Origin: an uncultured beta proteobacterium
GTDB lineage: Bacteria > Pseudomonadota > Gammaproteobacteria > Burkholderiales > SG8-41
Length of the DNA: 32,047 nt
NCBI GenBank assembly: GCA_903893565.1
Contig: CAITMU010000004.1
Span: 1-32,047 of the forward strand
Direction of reading: 5' to 3'
The notes beneath the pieces were generated by a model. It saw only the letters and a list, made by a program, of their open reading frames with translations, was not told the origin of the DNA and searched no databases. Made by a program: the position numbers and the translations under genes. Positions 15,619 to 23,514 of the stretch are shown piece after piece. Each line of letters opens with the position of its first letter. Position 1 is the first letter of the stretch.

Positions 15619-16128
15619 ATGATTGTTTACATGGTGGAACATTTGTTCTCACGACCCGACTGGGAGTCGGAGTGGAATGCGTGGTATGAGAAAAATCTTA
15701 AGATTTTGTTAGCGGTGCCCGGATTTTTGTCAGGACAGCGATTTCGAAACGCGGCCAAAGAGCCCCGTTATATGGCTATGTATACGGTTGAAAGCCCTGC
15801 GGTGTTTGAAAGTGAAGTGTATCTTGCTGCCGGTGGTGGTGGCACGAATAGTCGGCGCTTTAGAGAGGCTTATGCTGTTTGGATCCGCAACTTATTTTCG
15901 ACCGATAGCATCGCCCCGCCCGTGAAAGACAATGAATATCTTTGGGTTGAAGATGTGACAACCCCGCCGCTGACTGTAAGCGCTGGCGCGCTTTGCTTGC
16001 CTTGTGTGGGGTTGCATCAAACAACGGCCTATCGATGTTTGAGTCTTCACCAAACGATACCGACCCTCGTGGCAGCCAACACGTTAGTCTACCGGTCTAT
16101 TACCCCACAGCAAGGTCCTTTGTATTAG
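15619..16128 (+). CDS. EthD-like / dimeric alpha-beta barrel domain protein, function unknown
   Basis: A protein of 169 residues. The first 110 residues look like a ferredoxin-like alpha-beta barrel domain: a strand (MIVYMVEHLF), a helix rich in Trp and acidic residues (WESEWNAWYEKNL), GFLSGQRFR, then the strand MAMYTVESP. An AGGGGTN loop and a VWIRNLF segment follow. The C-terminal 50 residues contain a second short HQTT/LHQT region and end in ITPQQGPLY, which I recall as conserved in related Burkholderiales proteins. Members of this fold act as small cyclases, isomerases or dehydratases, but no activity can be assigned. AAGGAG at 15608-15613 precedes the ATG. It is 10 bases upstream of the MmgE/PrpD gene and divergent from the ligase, so it heads the third island operon. 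Confidence 0.7.
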   Translation: MIVYMVEHLFSRPDWESEWNAWYEKNLKILLAVPGFLSGQRFRNAAKEPRYMAMYTVESPAVFESEVYLAAGGGGTNSRRFREAYAVWIRNLFSTDSIAPPVKDNEYLWVEDVTTPPLTVSAGALCLPCVGLHQTTAYRCLSLHQTIPTLVAANTLVYRSITPQQGPLY

Positions 16129-16138
16129 GAGTGAGTGT

Positions 16139-17533
16139 ATGTCAAAAGGCGTTAATCAATCTTCGGTCTCAGGCATGCGGGTGATGGTTGAGCATCTATT
16201 ACAGTTACCGGCCCGAGTGTTGGAAGGACGGTTGGGCGAGTGTGCGACTTTGGCATTGCTCGATACCATGGGGTGTGGTTTGTATGGTTCTCAGCAGCCT
16301 TGGGGGAAAATCTTATCGGACCAAATCCGCGAGGAAGCCTCTCAGGGTAAGGCGAGCTTGTGGGGTGCGGCTTGTTGTGTGGCGCCCTCGCGTGCGGCGC
16401 TGGCCAATGGTACGGCCTCCCACGGTTTTGAATTAGACGATATTATTCAAGGGGCCTTAGTGCATCCTGGGGCTTGTGTGATACCGGCAGCCCTAGCGGT
16501 GGCAGAGCAAAGTGGGGCTAGCGGAGAGCGCTTGTTACGGGGGATTATCGCAGGCTACGAGGTGATGTCGCGTGTGGGTTGGGCATTGGGGGCAGAACAT
16601 AATACGAGGGGCTATCACACCACGGGTGTAGCAGGTCCGATCGCAGCGACCGTAGCAGCCGGTCTCGTACTGCAGATGGATGTGGAGTCGATTTTGTCAG
16701 CCATTGGGGTGGCCTGTTCGAGTGCTGGCGGCATTAAGGCTTTTACCCAAGGCACCGGAGGCATGGTCAAGCGCATGCATGCCGGGCGTGCGGCAGAGAC
16801 CGGAGTATTGTCCTGTCAGTTAGTGCAGCGCGGCTTTACCGGACCGTTATCGGCGGTCGACGGGCATTTCGGATTATTAGAGGTCATTGGGGGTGCTGAT
16901 CGCAATCCCAGTGCATTAACCGCCGATTTGGGCCGTGATTATGCCATCGAAAAAGTATGGGTCAAAGCCTACCCTTGTTGTGGCTTGATTCACTCGGTAT
17001 CGCATGCCATTGAATCGATTAAGAAACAAACCGCCTTTGCACCAGAAGACATTGAAAAAATTATTGTTAGTACGAGCCAGCGAGCAGTCGAACACAATGG
17101 GGAGCCCAATCCCCAGGAAGCCATGTCGGCTCAATACAGTATTCCTTACTGCGCGGGGGTAGCTGCGGTGAAAAACCCGCGCGATCCGGCAGGTTTTGAT
17201 GCAGAGGGACTTAAAGACCCACGAGTGCGTCGGGTAGCCGCCTTAACCCAACTGCAGATCGATGAAAAAATGGATGCCCTATACCCTGCCCATTTTGCCG
17301 CGCGGGTTGAAATTCAGTTCACTCAGGCCCGGCAGATGCAGTGCACCGTGATTGACCCTCACGGCACCGCTGCGGACGCGTGTGATCGCGCAGAAATTGA
17401 AGCGAAATTTCGCCTATTAGCTAAACCGGTGCAATCGGCGCCTCGTATCGAACAGATGTTGTTAGCCGTCAGCCAGTTGCAGGGTTGTCCGAATACGGCT
17501 GATTTATCGGCGGCGCTGCAAGCGTCTACTTAA
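16139..17533 (+). CDS. MmgE/PrpD family protein
   Basis: A protein of 464 residues, family-typical. The family includes 2-methylcitrate dehydratase, cis-aconitate decarboxylase and iminodisuccinate epimerase, all acting on polycarboxylates. The characteristic NGTASHGFELDD segment is at 90-101, with VHPGA at 108-112. KRMHAGRAAETG and the VDGHFGLLEV region follow, then KAYPCCGLIHS in the middle of the protein. A short purine-rich AGGAGTGAG precedes the ATG, and the gap to the EthD-like gene is only 10 bases. Two Bug receptor genes follow immediately. The enzyme may dehydrate, isomerise or decarboxylate the ligand or an intermediate; the exact substrate is not known. Confidence 0.9.
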   Translation: MSKGVNQSSVSGMRVMVEHLLQLPARVLEGRLGECATLALLDTMGCGLYGSQQPWGKILSDQIREEASQGKASLWGAACCVAPSRAALANGTASHGFELDDIIQGALVHPGACVIPAALAVAEQSGASGERLLRGIIAGYEVMSRVGWALGAEHNTRGYHTTGVAGPIAATVAAGLVLQMDVESILSAIGVACSSAGGIKAFTQGTGGMVKRMHAGRAAETGVLSCQLVQRGFTGPLSAVDGHFGLLEVIGGADRNPSALTADLGRDYAIEKVWVKAYPCCGLIHSVSHAIESIKKQTAFAPEDIEKIIVSTSQRAVEHNGEPNPQEAMSAQYSIPYCAGVAAVKNPRDPAGFDAEGLKDPRVRRVAALTQLQIDEKMDALYPAHFAARVEIQFTQARQMQCTVIDPHGTAADACDRAEIEAKFRLLAKPVQSAPRIEQMLLAVSQLQGCPNTADLSAALQAST

Positions 17534-17567
17534 GCCCCATGCTGCATTTGAAATGGATCGTGCGTCG

Positions 17568-18617
17568 ATGAAAAAAGTCCTCGATCAGTGTGCCCGGGAT
17601 TTGCTTTGTTTGCGCCTACGTCAAGCGGCAACGCACGGGTTTTTAGAGGCGGGGCCATTCGTATGCAGAGGCTTAATCCTCTGTCTTGCGATGGGTTTAA
17701 CTGCCGTGGTAGCAGCCCAACCCTATCCCACTCACCCGATACGGCTCGTGGTGCCATTCGCGCCCGGAGGGGGCATTGATTATGTGGCCCGTTTGTCGGC
17801 GCAGCGTCTACAAGGCTTAATGCAACACAATGTCATTGTGGATAATCGCCCCGGGGGAGGGGGCATTAATGGCAGCGATATCGTGGCGAAATCACAGGCC
17901 GATGGCTATACCTTGCTCGCGGTGCCGATCAGTCATGCGGTGAATATTAGTCTTAACCCTAAGCTTCCTTTTCATCCGCAGAAGGATTTTGCCCCGATTA
18001 TTGAAATTGCGAGTGCGCCCAACATTATTTTGATTCACCCCGCTTTGGCGGCAACCGATGTGACACAGTTGCTGCGATTGGCTAAGGCGCAACCGAATGG
18101 TCTAACCTATGCCTCTAGCGGATTGGGCAGTTCTACGCACTTAGCCAGTGAATTGTTTCAGATGCTCGCCAATATTCAGTTGCTTCATGTGCCGTATAAA
18201 GGGGGCGGACCGGCGTTAGCTGATTTAATCGGAGGGCAAGTGGCGATTTATTTTGCGAGTTTACCGGCCTCCGCCCCACATATGAGTTCCGGGCGGGTGA
18301 GGGGATTAGCGGTTACAGGGCAAAAACGTTCGCTGAGCCAGCCCCATTTGCCCACGGTTACGGAGTCCGGTGTACCAGGCTACGAATACGTGGGTTGGTA
18401 CGGGTTATTGGCCCCGAAAGCCACATCAAGTCAGATTGTGTCAAAGATCAATACCATGATGAATAGGGCGTTAGAAAAAAAAGATTTTGCTGAACGCCTT
18501 GCCACCGATGGCGCCGAGCCCGTGGGAGGGACGAGCCTAGCGTTTGGAAATCTCATTCAATCAGAAATTGAAAAATGGGCCAAGGTGGTTCAACACATGA
18601 ATGGGGTTCATCTATGA
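17568..18617 (+). CDS. Bug/TctC-family periplasmic solute receptor (4 of 6)
   Basis: From the ATG at 17568 the protein has 349 residues; an ATG five codons earlier (17553) is also open. Both give an unusually long signal peptide: a basic n-region of about 30 residues, then the core GLILCLAMGLTAVVAA with cleavage near AAQPYPTH. The mature part carries VPFAPGGGIDYVAR, VDNRPGGGG, ADGYTLL, SSGLGSSTHLASELF and HVPYKGGGPALADLIGG, all close to consensus. No ribosome-binding site is evident for either start. The gene lies 34 bases after the MmgE/PrpD gene. Its TGA overlaps the ATG of the next Bug gene by four bases, so the two receptors are likely made together. Confidence 0.9.
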   Translation: MKKVLDQCARDLLCLRLRQAATHGFLEAGPFVCRGLILCLAMGLTAVVAAQPYPTHPIRLVVPFAPGGGIDYVARLSAQRLQGLMQHNVIVDNRPGGGGINGSDIVAKSQADGYTLLAVPISHAVNISLNPKLPFHPQKDFAPIIEIASAPNIILIHPALAATDVTQLLRLAKAQPNGLTYASSGLGSSTHLASELFQMLANIQLLHVPYKGGGPALADLIGGQVAIYFASLPASAPHMSSGRVRGLAVTGQKRSLSQPHLPTVTESGVPGYEYVGWYGLLAPKATSSQIVSKINTMMNRALEKKDFAERLATDGAEPVGGTSLAFGNLIQSEIEKWAKVVQHMNGVHL

Positions 18618-19594
18618 GGGGAAAGCCTTTCGGATTTTTGTGGTGGATAGGCCTGACGTTTGGCGTGATGGGAACTATGGCAGTACAGGCACAGAGCGCT
18701 TTTCCGGTTAAAACCGTGCGGGTGGTGGTGCCTTTTTCTGCGGGTGGGGGAACCGATCTCATTGGACGCACTTTGGCACAAAAACTGTCTACGGTATGGG
18801 GGCAGACGGTGCTCGTGGACAACCGTGCCGGTGGCGGCACCTTGATGGGAACGGATCTAGTCGCCAAGAGCGCGCCGGATGGACATACGTTGTTGTTAAC
18901 GGCCAATCCGCACACCACGAATCCAGCGCTGCATGCCAAATTACCGTACGATACGGTTCGTGATTTTTCTGGTATCACACAAATTGCCGCAGCCCCTATG
19001 GTGTTATGTGTGCATCCTTTGTTGCCGGCACGCAGTGTTGTGGATTTGATCGCTATTGCTAAAAAGCAACCTGGGCAATTAAGTTACGGCACCTCGGGCA
19101 ACGGTGGGCCACAACATCTGGCCGGCGAGCTTTTCAAATTAATGGCCCAGGTCCAGTTGATCCATGTCCCCTACAAGGGCAGTGCGCCCGCGATCATTGA
19201 TGTAATGGCAGGGCAAATTCAACTCACCTTTGGCAGTACTTTTACGGTATTGCCACAAATACATGCTGGAAAGTTGCGCGCGCTGGCAGTGACCTCGGCA
19301 AAACGTTCTGCAGCGATGCCACAATTACCCAGCCTGTCACAAAGCGGCTTAACGGGCTATGAGGCGATCACCTGGTATGGGGTGTTGGCCCCGTCCTCGA
19401 CACCGGCCCCCGTGGTAGTAAAATTAAATGCCGATTGGGTTCAAGTCATAAAACTGCCTGAGGTGGGGGAACGTTTAGCGCAAGACGGATCAGAAGCGGT
19501 GGGCAGTGACCCCGCTAGTTTTGATGCGATGATTAAAAATGAAATTGAAAAAGCGCGTCGGATTGTTAAGGTCTCGGGGATGCGATTAGATTAA
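18614..19594 (+). CDS. Bug/TctC-family periplasmic solute receptor (5 of 6)
   Basis: From the ATG at 18614 the protein has 326 residues. The frame is open 13 codons further upstream, inside the previous gene, but this ATG forms an ATGA overlap with the preceding stop and gives a proper signal peptide (MRGKPFGFLWWIGLTFG, cleavage near VQAQ). Motifs: VPFSAGGGTDLIGR, VDNRAGGGT, APDGHTLL, TSGNGGPQHLAGELF, HVPYKGSAPAIIDVMAG. It is a paralogue of the preceding receptor, but its binding-loop residues differ, so the two probably bind different ligands or enantiomers. The FAD dehydrogenase gene follows after 88 bases, with a TTGACA at 19643-19648 in the gap but no convincing -10 element at proper spacing. 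Confidence 0.92.
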   Translation: MRGKPFGFLWWIGLTFGVMGTMAVQAQSAFPVKTVRVVVPFSAGGGTDLIGRTLAQKLSTVWGQTVLVDNRAGGGTLMGTDLVAKSAPDGHTLLLTANPHTTNPALHAKLPYDTVRDFSGITQIAAAPMVLCVHPLLPARSVVDLIAIAKKQPGQLSYGTSGNGGPQHLAGELFKLMAQVQLIHVPYKGSAPAIIDVMAGQIQLTFGSTFTVLPQIHAGKLRALAVTSAKRSAAMPQLPSLSQSGLTGYEAITWYGVLAPSSTPAPVVVKLNADWVQVIKLPEVGERLAQDGSEAVGSDPASFDAMIKNEIEKARRIVKVSGMRLD

Positions 19595-19682
19595 AGCGCG
19601 TATAAAAAGCCAGTAATGTGTTGAGTTGCAGGTATTAGGGTATTGACAGGGTAGTTTACGATTAACGTTCATTGATAAGCGA

Positions 19683-21149
19683 ATGAAAGCAATGTCAGAC
19701 AATGTAGGTGTGCCGGTTTATCAGACTGATGTGATTGTGATGGGGGCCGGTATAGCGGGATTAGTAGCGGCGAATCGAGCGGCACAACTCGGTCTTAAAG
19801 TGGTGGTATTAGAGCAGGGCCATGAAGACCAATATTTATGTAATACCCGTTATACGGGGGGCACATTTCATCTTTGTATGCGCGAGATCACTCTTGACCC
19901 GAGCCTCTTATTCGATCTCATTCGAGATACGACGGCTGGATTTGTGACAGAGCCCTTGGCGCAATTACTCTCGAAGGGCGGGGGGCGATTGATTGCGTGG
20001 CTACAGGCCGAAGGGATTCGATTTTTAAGGGCCAGTGCCTCTGAATACCATAAATGGGTGTTGGCGCCTCCGGGACGTAGTCGCCCAGGATTGGACTGGG
20101 AGGGTCGTGGGGGGGACGTATTGCTGCGTACCCTAGAATCTCAATTGTTAAAGCGTGCAGGGCAGTTGCAGCGGGGCGTCAAAGTCGAGTCCCTATTAGA
20201 TCAGCAAGGCACTTGTGTCGGTGTACAGGCTACGGCCAAGGGATCGGCTTGCCAATACCATGCCAAAGCCGTCGTGATTGCAGATGGCGGCTTTCAGTGC
20301 AATCCGAGCTTGGTGCGGCAGTATGTGTCTTCACAACCGGCGAAGCTAAAACAACGCAACGGCGGCACGGCCTTTGGGGATGGACTATTGATGGCCCAGA
20401 AGATGGGGGCTGCGATAAGCGGTACGGCCCATTTTTATGGTCACGTATTGTCTAAGGATGCACTAACCAATGACCAACTCTGGCCTTATCCTTATTTGGA
20501 TGCGCTGGTGACAGCCGGTATCGTGGTTAATTCGAGCGCCCAACGTTTTACCGATGAGGGCCGTGGCGGAGTCTCTGTAGCCAATGCAGTGGCTCAATTG
20601 GATGACCCATTAAGTGCAATGTGTGTGTTTGATGAGGCGATTTGGAAGGGGCCAGGTAAAAACGGTTTGATTGCAGCCAATCCCCATCTGGTTAATGAAG
20701 GGGCAACGATTTTTGTGGCTCCAACACTTCAGGAATTGGCGCTAAAAGCAGGATGGGACCCTTCGGTATTGCAGCTGACAGTCAAGGCCTACAATGAAGC
20801 CTTGGTGGCGGCAGGGGCCAGCACCGTCTTGATGCCAAGCGATGAGGTGCCACGGCACAATAAAAAATATAAACCGCTGCCGATCCAAGAAGGCCCCTTT
20901 TACGCGGTGCCGATGGCCAGTGGCATCACCTATACAATGGGGGGGATTGTCATTAACGCACAGGCCCAGGTGCTAAAGCAGGATGGCCAGGTGATTGAGG
21001 GCTTATATGCGGTGGGGGCGGCTACAGGAGGCCTAGAAGGAGGTCCTCAAATCGGTTACGTGGGTGGGTTGGCGAAGGGGGGTATTACGGGGTTGGCTGC
21101 AGCCGAACACGTGGCCAGTCAGCTTGGTTTGGCCCCCCCGATTCGTTAA
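19683..21149 (+). CDS. FAD-dependent dehydrogenase, fumarate reductase flavoprotein-like (tricarballylate dehydrogenase-like)
   Basis: A protein of 488 residues, soluble, without a signal peptide. The dinucleotide-binding motif GAGIAGL is at 21-27 after the strand DVIVM, and a second FAD-binding region lies at the C-terminus (GLYAVGAATGGLEGGPQ, then GYVGGLAKGG). NTRYTGGTFHL follows the FAD site. The overall form matches the fumarate reductase/succinate dehydrogenase flavoprotein family without heme or quinone domains, as in TcuA, which oxidises tricarballylate to cis-aconitate. No TcuB-like electron-transfer partner is present. Two starts (19683 or 19692) are possible. It follows the MmgE/PrpD-Bug-Bug run and ends at a strong candidate terminator, so it closes the island. 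Alternatives are a 3-oxo-steroid dehydrogenase-type or other flavin oxidoreductase. Confidence 0.8.
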   Translation: MKAMSDNVGVPVYQTDVIVMGAGIAGLVAANRAAQLGLKVVVLEQGHEDQYLCNTRYTGGTFHLCMREITLDPSLLFDLIRDTTAGFVTEPLAQLLSKGGGRLIAWLQAEGIRFLRASASEYHKWVLAPPGRSRPGLDWEGRGGDVLLRTLESQLLKRAGQLQRGVKVESLLDQQGTCVGVQATAKGSACQYHAKAVVIADGGFQCNPSLVRQYVSSQPAKLKQRNGGTAFGDGLLMAQKMGAAISGTAHFYGHVLSKDALTNDQLWPYPYLDALVTAGIVVNSSAQRFTDEGRGGVSVANAVAQLDDPLSAMCVFDEAIWKGPGKNGLIAANPHLVNEGATIFVAPTLQELALKAGWDPSVLQLTVKAYNEALVAAGASTVLMPSDEVPRHNKKYKPLPIQEGPFYAVPMASGITYTMGGIVINAQAQVLKQDGQVIEGLYAVGAATGGLEGGPQIGYVGGLAKGGITGLAAAEHVASQLGLAPPIR

Positions 21150-21162
21150 AGATGCGGGGGCG

Positions 21163-21201
21163 GCGGTGGATGCGTAAAGTCGTCTACCGCGTTATTTTTT
21201 T
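21163..21201 (+). terminator. Candidate intrinsic terminator of the FAD dehydrogenase operon
   Basis: GCGGTGGA (21163-21170) pairs with TCTACCGC (21183-21190) with one G-T wobble, loop of 12, followed after GTTA by seven T residues (21195-21201). The structure overlaps the 3' end of the convergent rpiA gene (stop at 21184-21186), so the T-run is also rpiA coding sequence. Confidence 0.5.
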
Positions 21202-21843
21202 GACGCCACTAGGGGTTCCCATCAGCAACACATCGGCACCGCGCCGAGCAAAAAGCCCGTTCGTGACCACTCCCACGATTTGATTGATTCGGCCTTCTAA
21301 TTCGACGGGATTTAAGATCTCAAGATTGTGCACATCCAATATGATGTTGCCGTTATCCGTGGTAAAGCCTTGTCTCCAGGCAGGGAGCCCCCCTAATTTA
21401 ACGATTTCTCGACCTACATAGGAGCGCGCCATCGGTAACACTTCGATTGGCAAGGGGAATTTGCCGAGCACAGAAACCAACTTCGAATCATCAGCAATAC
21501 AGATGAATTGACGAGCCACAGCGGCTACAATTTTTTCTCGGGTCAGTGCGCCACCACCACCTTTAATCATGGCCAGATGCTCTGTGATTTCGTCTGCCCC
21601 ATCGACATAGACGGGTAACTCTTTCACACTATTGAGATCAAAAACACTGATTCCCAAGGCCTTTAATTTTTTTGCGGTACTCTCTGAGCTGGCCACCGCA
21701 CCATCGATGCGGTGTTTAATAAGACCCAGTTCCGCAATAAAAAAATCGGCCGTAGACCCGGTGCCCACACCCACAACACTATTGTCTTCAACGTAGGCGA
21801 TGGCCGCCTTGGCTGCAGATTGTTTTATCTCATTAATATTCAT
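21184..21843 (-). CDS. rpiA: Ribose-5-phosphate isomerase A
   Basis: A protein of 219 residues, the usual length. RpiA interconverts ribose-5-phosphate and ribulose-5-phosphate in the cytoplasmic pentose phosphate pathway. The phosphate loop GTGSTA is at 27-32, DGADE at 81-85, and [11 protein letters not shown] at about 94-104 with the catalytic Glu103; the C-terminal [15 protein letters not shown] segment is also family-typical. It is convergent with the island's FAD dehydrogenase gene, with 34 bases between stops, and divergent from ilvA across 156 bases. On the minus strand a TAGAAT in that region could be a -10 element, but no paired -35 was found. The start ATG at 21843 has no obvious ribosome-binding site. 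Confidence 0.96.
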   Translation of the reverse strand: MNINEIKQSAAKAAIAYVEDNSVVGVGTGSTADFFIAELGLIKHRIDGAVASSESTAKKLKALGISVFDLNSVKELPVYVDGADEITEHLAMIKGGGGALTREKIVAAVARQFICIADDSKLVSVLGKFPLPIEVLPMARSYVGREIVKLGGLPAWRQGFTTDNGNIILDVHNLEILNPVELEGRINQIVGVVTNGLFARRGADVLLMGTPSGVKKITR

Positions 21844-21999
21844 ATTGACATGATAGCGTAAAGGAAGGAAATCGGAAATTTTTTGTGTATTCTACCAACG
21901 AAATAAACACTTTTTTGATAGGACAGGGGTTCAAGTTGTATAAGGCTGCACTGCCCGCCCAATTCCTGATAACCTTGAGGGCTTAATGAGATAAGAACC

Positions 22000-23514
22000 A
22001 TGACATCCCCAGATTATTTGAAGCGTATTCTTAGCACTCGTGTTTACGATGTTGCCATTGAGACCCCCTTGGAGTGGGCTCCCCAGTTATCCAAACGAAT
22101 TGCTAACCGGGTGTTGATTAAGCGAGAAGATTTACAAAGTGTGTTTTCGTTTAAATTACGAGGCGCTTACAACAAGATGGTTCATTTGCCGCCAGCGCTC
22201 CTTAAAAAAGGGGTGATTGCGGCCTCCGCGGGTAACCACGCTCAAGGGGTCGCGTTAGCGGCACAAACCTTGAAGTGCAAGGCCACGATTGTGATGCCGG
22301 TGACCACCCCGCAGATTAAAATTGATGCGGTACTGGAGCGTGGTGCTCGGGTTCTCTTGCATGGTGACTCCTATGAAGAGGCCTATCAACATGCCCTCGG
22401 TGTAGCGAAAAACAAAAAACTCACCTTTGTGCATCCTTACGATGATCCATACGTGATTGCGGGTCAAGGCACCATCGGAATGGAGTTGCTACGACAACAT
22501 GGAGAGCCCATTCACGCGATTTTTGTGCCTGTGGGCGGTGGTGGATTGATTGCAGGCATTGCCGCATACGTCAAGAGCTTACGGCCCCAGATTAAGATCA
22601 TTGGGGTGGAACCCAACGATGCGGATGCGATGTATCAGTCATTGCAAAGCGGACAACGTGTCAAATTGGAACAAGTCGGATTATTTGCTGATGGGGTCGC
22701 TGTCAAACAAGTGGGGGAGGAAACGTTTCGTTTGTGTCAGCAGTATGTCGATGAGATTATACGGGTCGATACCAGTGCTATGTGCGCGGCAATTAAGGAT
22801 GTGTTTACCGATACTCGAGTGATCTTAGAGGCGGCGGGGGCTTTGTCGATTGCGGGTGCGAAAGCGTATGCCAAGCAATACGGGCTACGCGGCAAAACGC
22901 TGATTACGATTGCCAGTGGTGCCAATATGAACTTTGATCGGTTACGTTTTATAGCCGAGGAGGCGGAACTGGGCGAGGACCGAGAGGCTATTTTAGCGGT
23001 CACGATCCCCGAGAAACCGGGAAGCTTTAGGACTTTTTGCGAACTTCTAGGACCTCGAAATGTGACGGAATTTAATTATCGATATGACGACCCCGGTTTG
23101 GCTCGAGTCTTTGTCGGCGTACAAGTTAAAAATCGGGAAGAAACCAGCGTATTGATACGCACCTTAGAAAAAGCGGGGTTGGCTACGCAAGATTTAAGTG
23201 ACAATGATCTTGCGAAACTACATGTTCGACATACGGTGGGGGGTCATGCGCATAGCGCTAAAAACGAAATTCTTTATCGCTTTGAATTTCCTGAGCGCCC
23301 GGGCGCCTTGATTCAGTTTCTAAAGAGTATGAGCCTAGGTTGGAATATCAGCCTATTTCACTATCGGAATCATGGCGCTGACTACGGCCGGGTGCTAGTG
23401 GGAATGCAAGTGCCATCAAAGCAAAAGATACAGTTCAAAGCATTTTTGGCTAAGGTGGGCTATCCCCATTATGAGGAGACTCATAACCCTGCGTATCAAT
23501 TATTTTTAGGATGA
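22000..23514 (+). CDS. ilvA: Threonine ammonia-lyase, biosynthetic
   Basis: A protein of 504 residues, the long biosynthetic form. It converts L-threonine to 2-oxobutanoate and ammonia in isoleucine synthesis. The PLP lysine is Lys52 in VFSFKLRGAYN; SAGNHAQGVALAA and VGGGGLIAGIA bind substrate and the PLP phosphate. Two ACT-like regulatory domains fill about residues 330-504, with VTIPEKPGSFRTFCELLG and FEFPERPGALIQFL, so isoleucine feedback control is expected. It is the first gene of a plus-strand run, and its TGA overlaps the ATG of the lytic transglycosylase gene by four bases, an unusual functional pairing. No clear leader-peptide attenuator is visible in the 156-base upstream region. 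Confidence 0.96.
   Translation: MTSPDYLKRILSTRVYDVAIETPLEWAPQLSKRIANRVLIKREDLQSVFSFKLRGAYNKMVHLPPALLKKGVIAASAGNHAQGVALAAQTLKCKATIVMPVTTPQIKIDAVLERGARVLLHGDSYEEAYQHALGVAKNKKLTFVHPYDDPYVIAGQGTIGMELLRQHGEPIHAIFVPVGGGGLIAGIAAYVKSLRPQIKIIGVEPNDADAMYQSLQSGQRVKLEQVGLFADGVAVKQVGEETFRLCQQYVDEIIRVDTSAMCAAIKDVFTDTRVILEAAGALSIAGAKAYAKQYGLRGKTLITIASGANMNFDRLRFIAEEAELGEDREAILAVTIPEKPGSFRTFCELLGPRNVTEFNYRYDDPGLARVFVGVQVKNREETSVLIRTLEKAGLATQDLSDNDLAKLHVRHTVGGHAHSAKNEILYRFEFPERPGALIQFLKSMSLGWNISLFHYRNHGADYGRVLVGMQVPSKQKIQFKAFLAKVGYPHYEETHNPAYQLFLG

Noticed and set aside
19643..19648. Perfect TTGACA upstream of the FAD dehydrogenase gene
   Set aside because: No acceptable -10 hexamer at 16-18 bases, so a promoter is not claimed.
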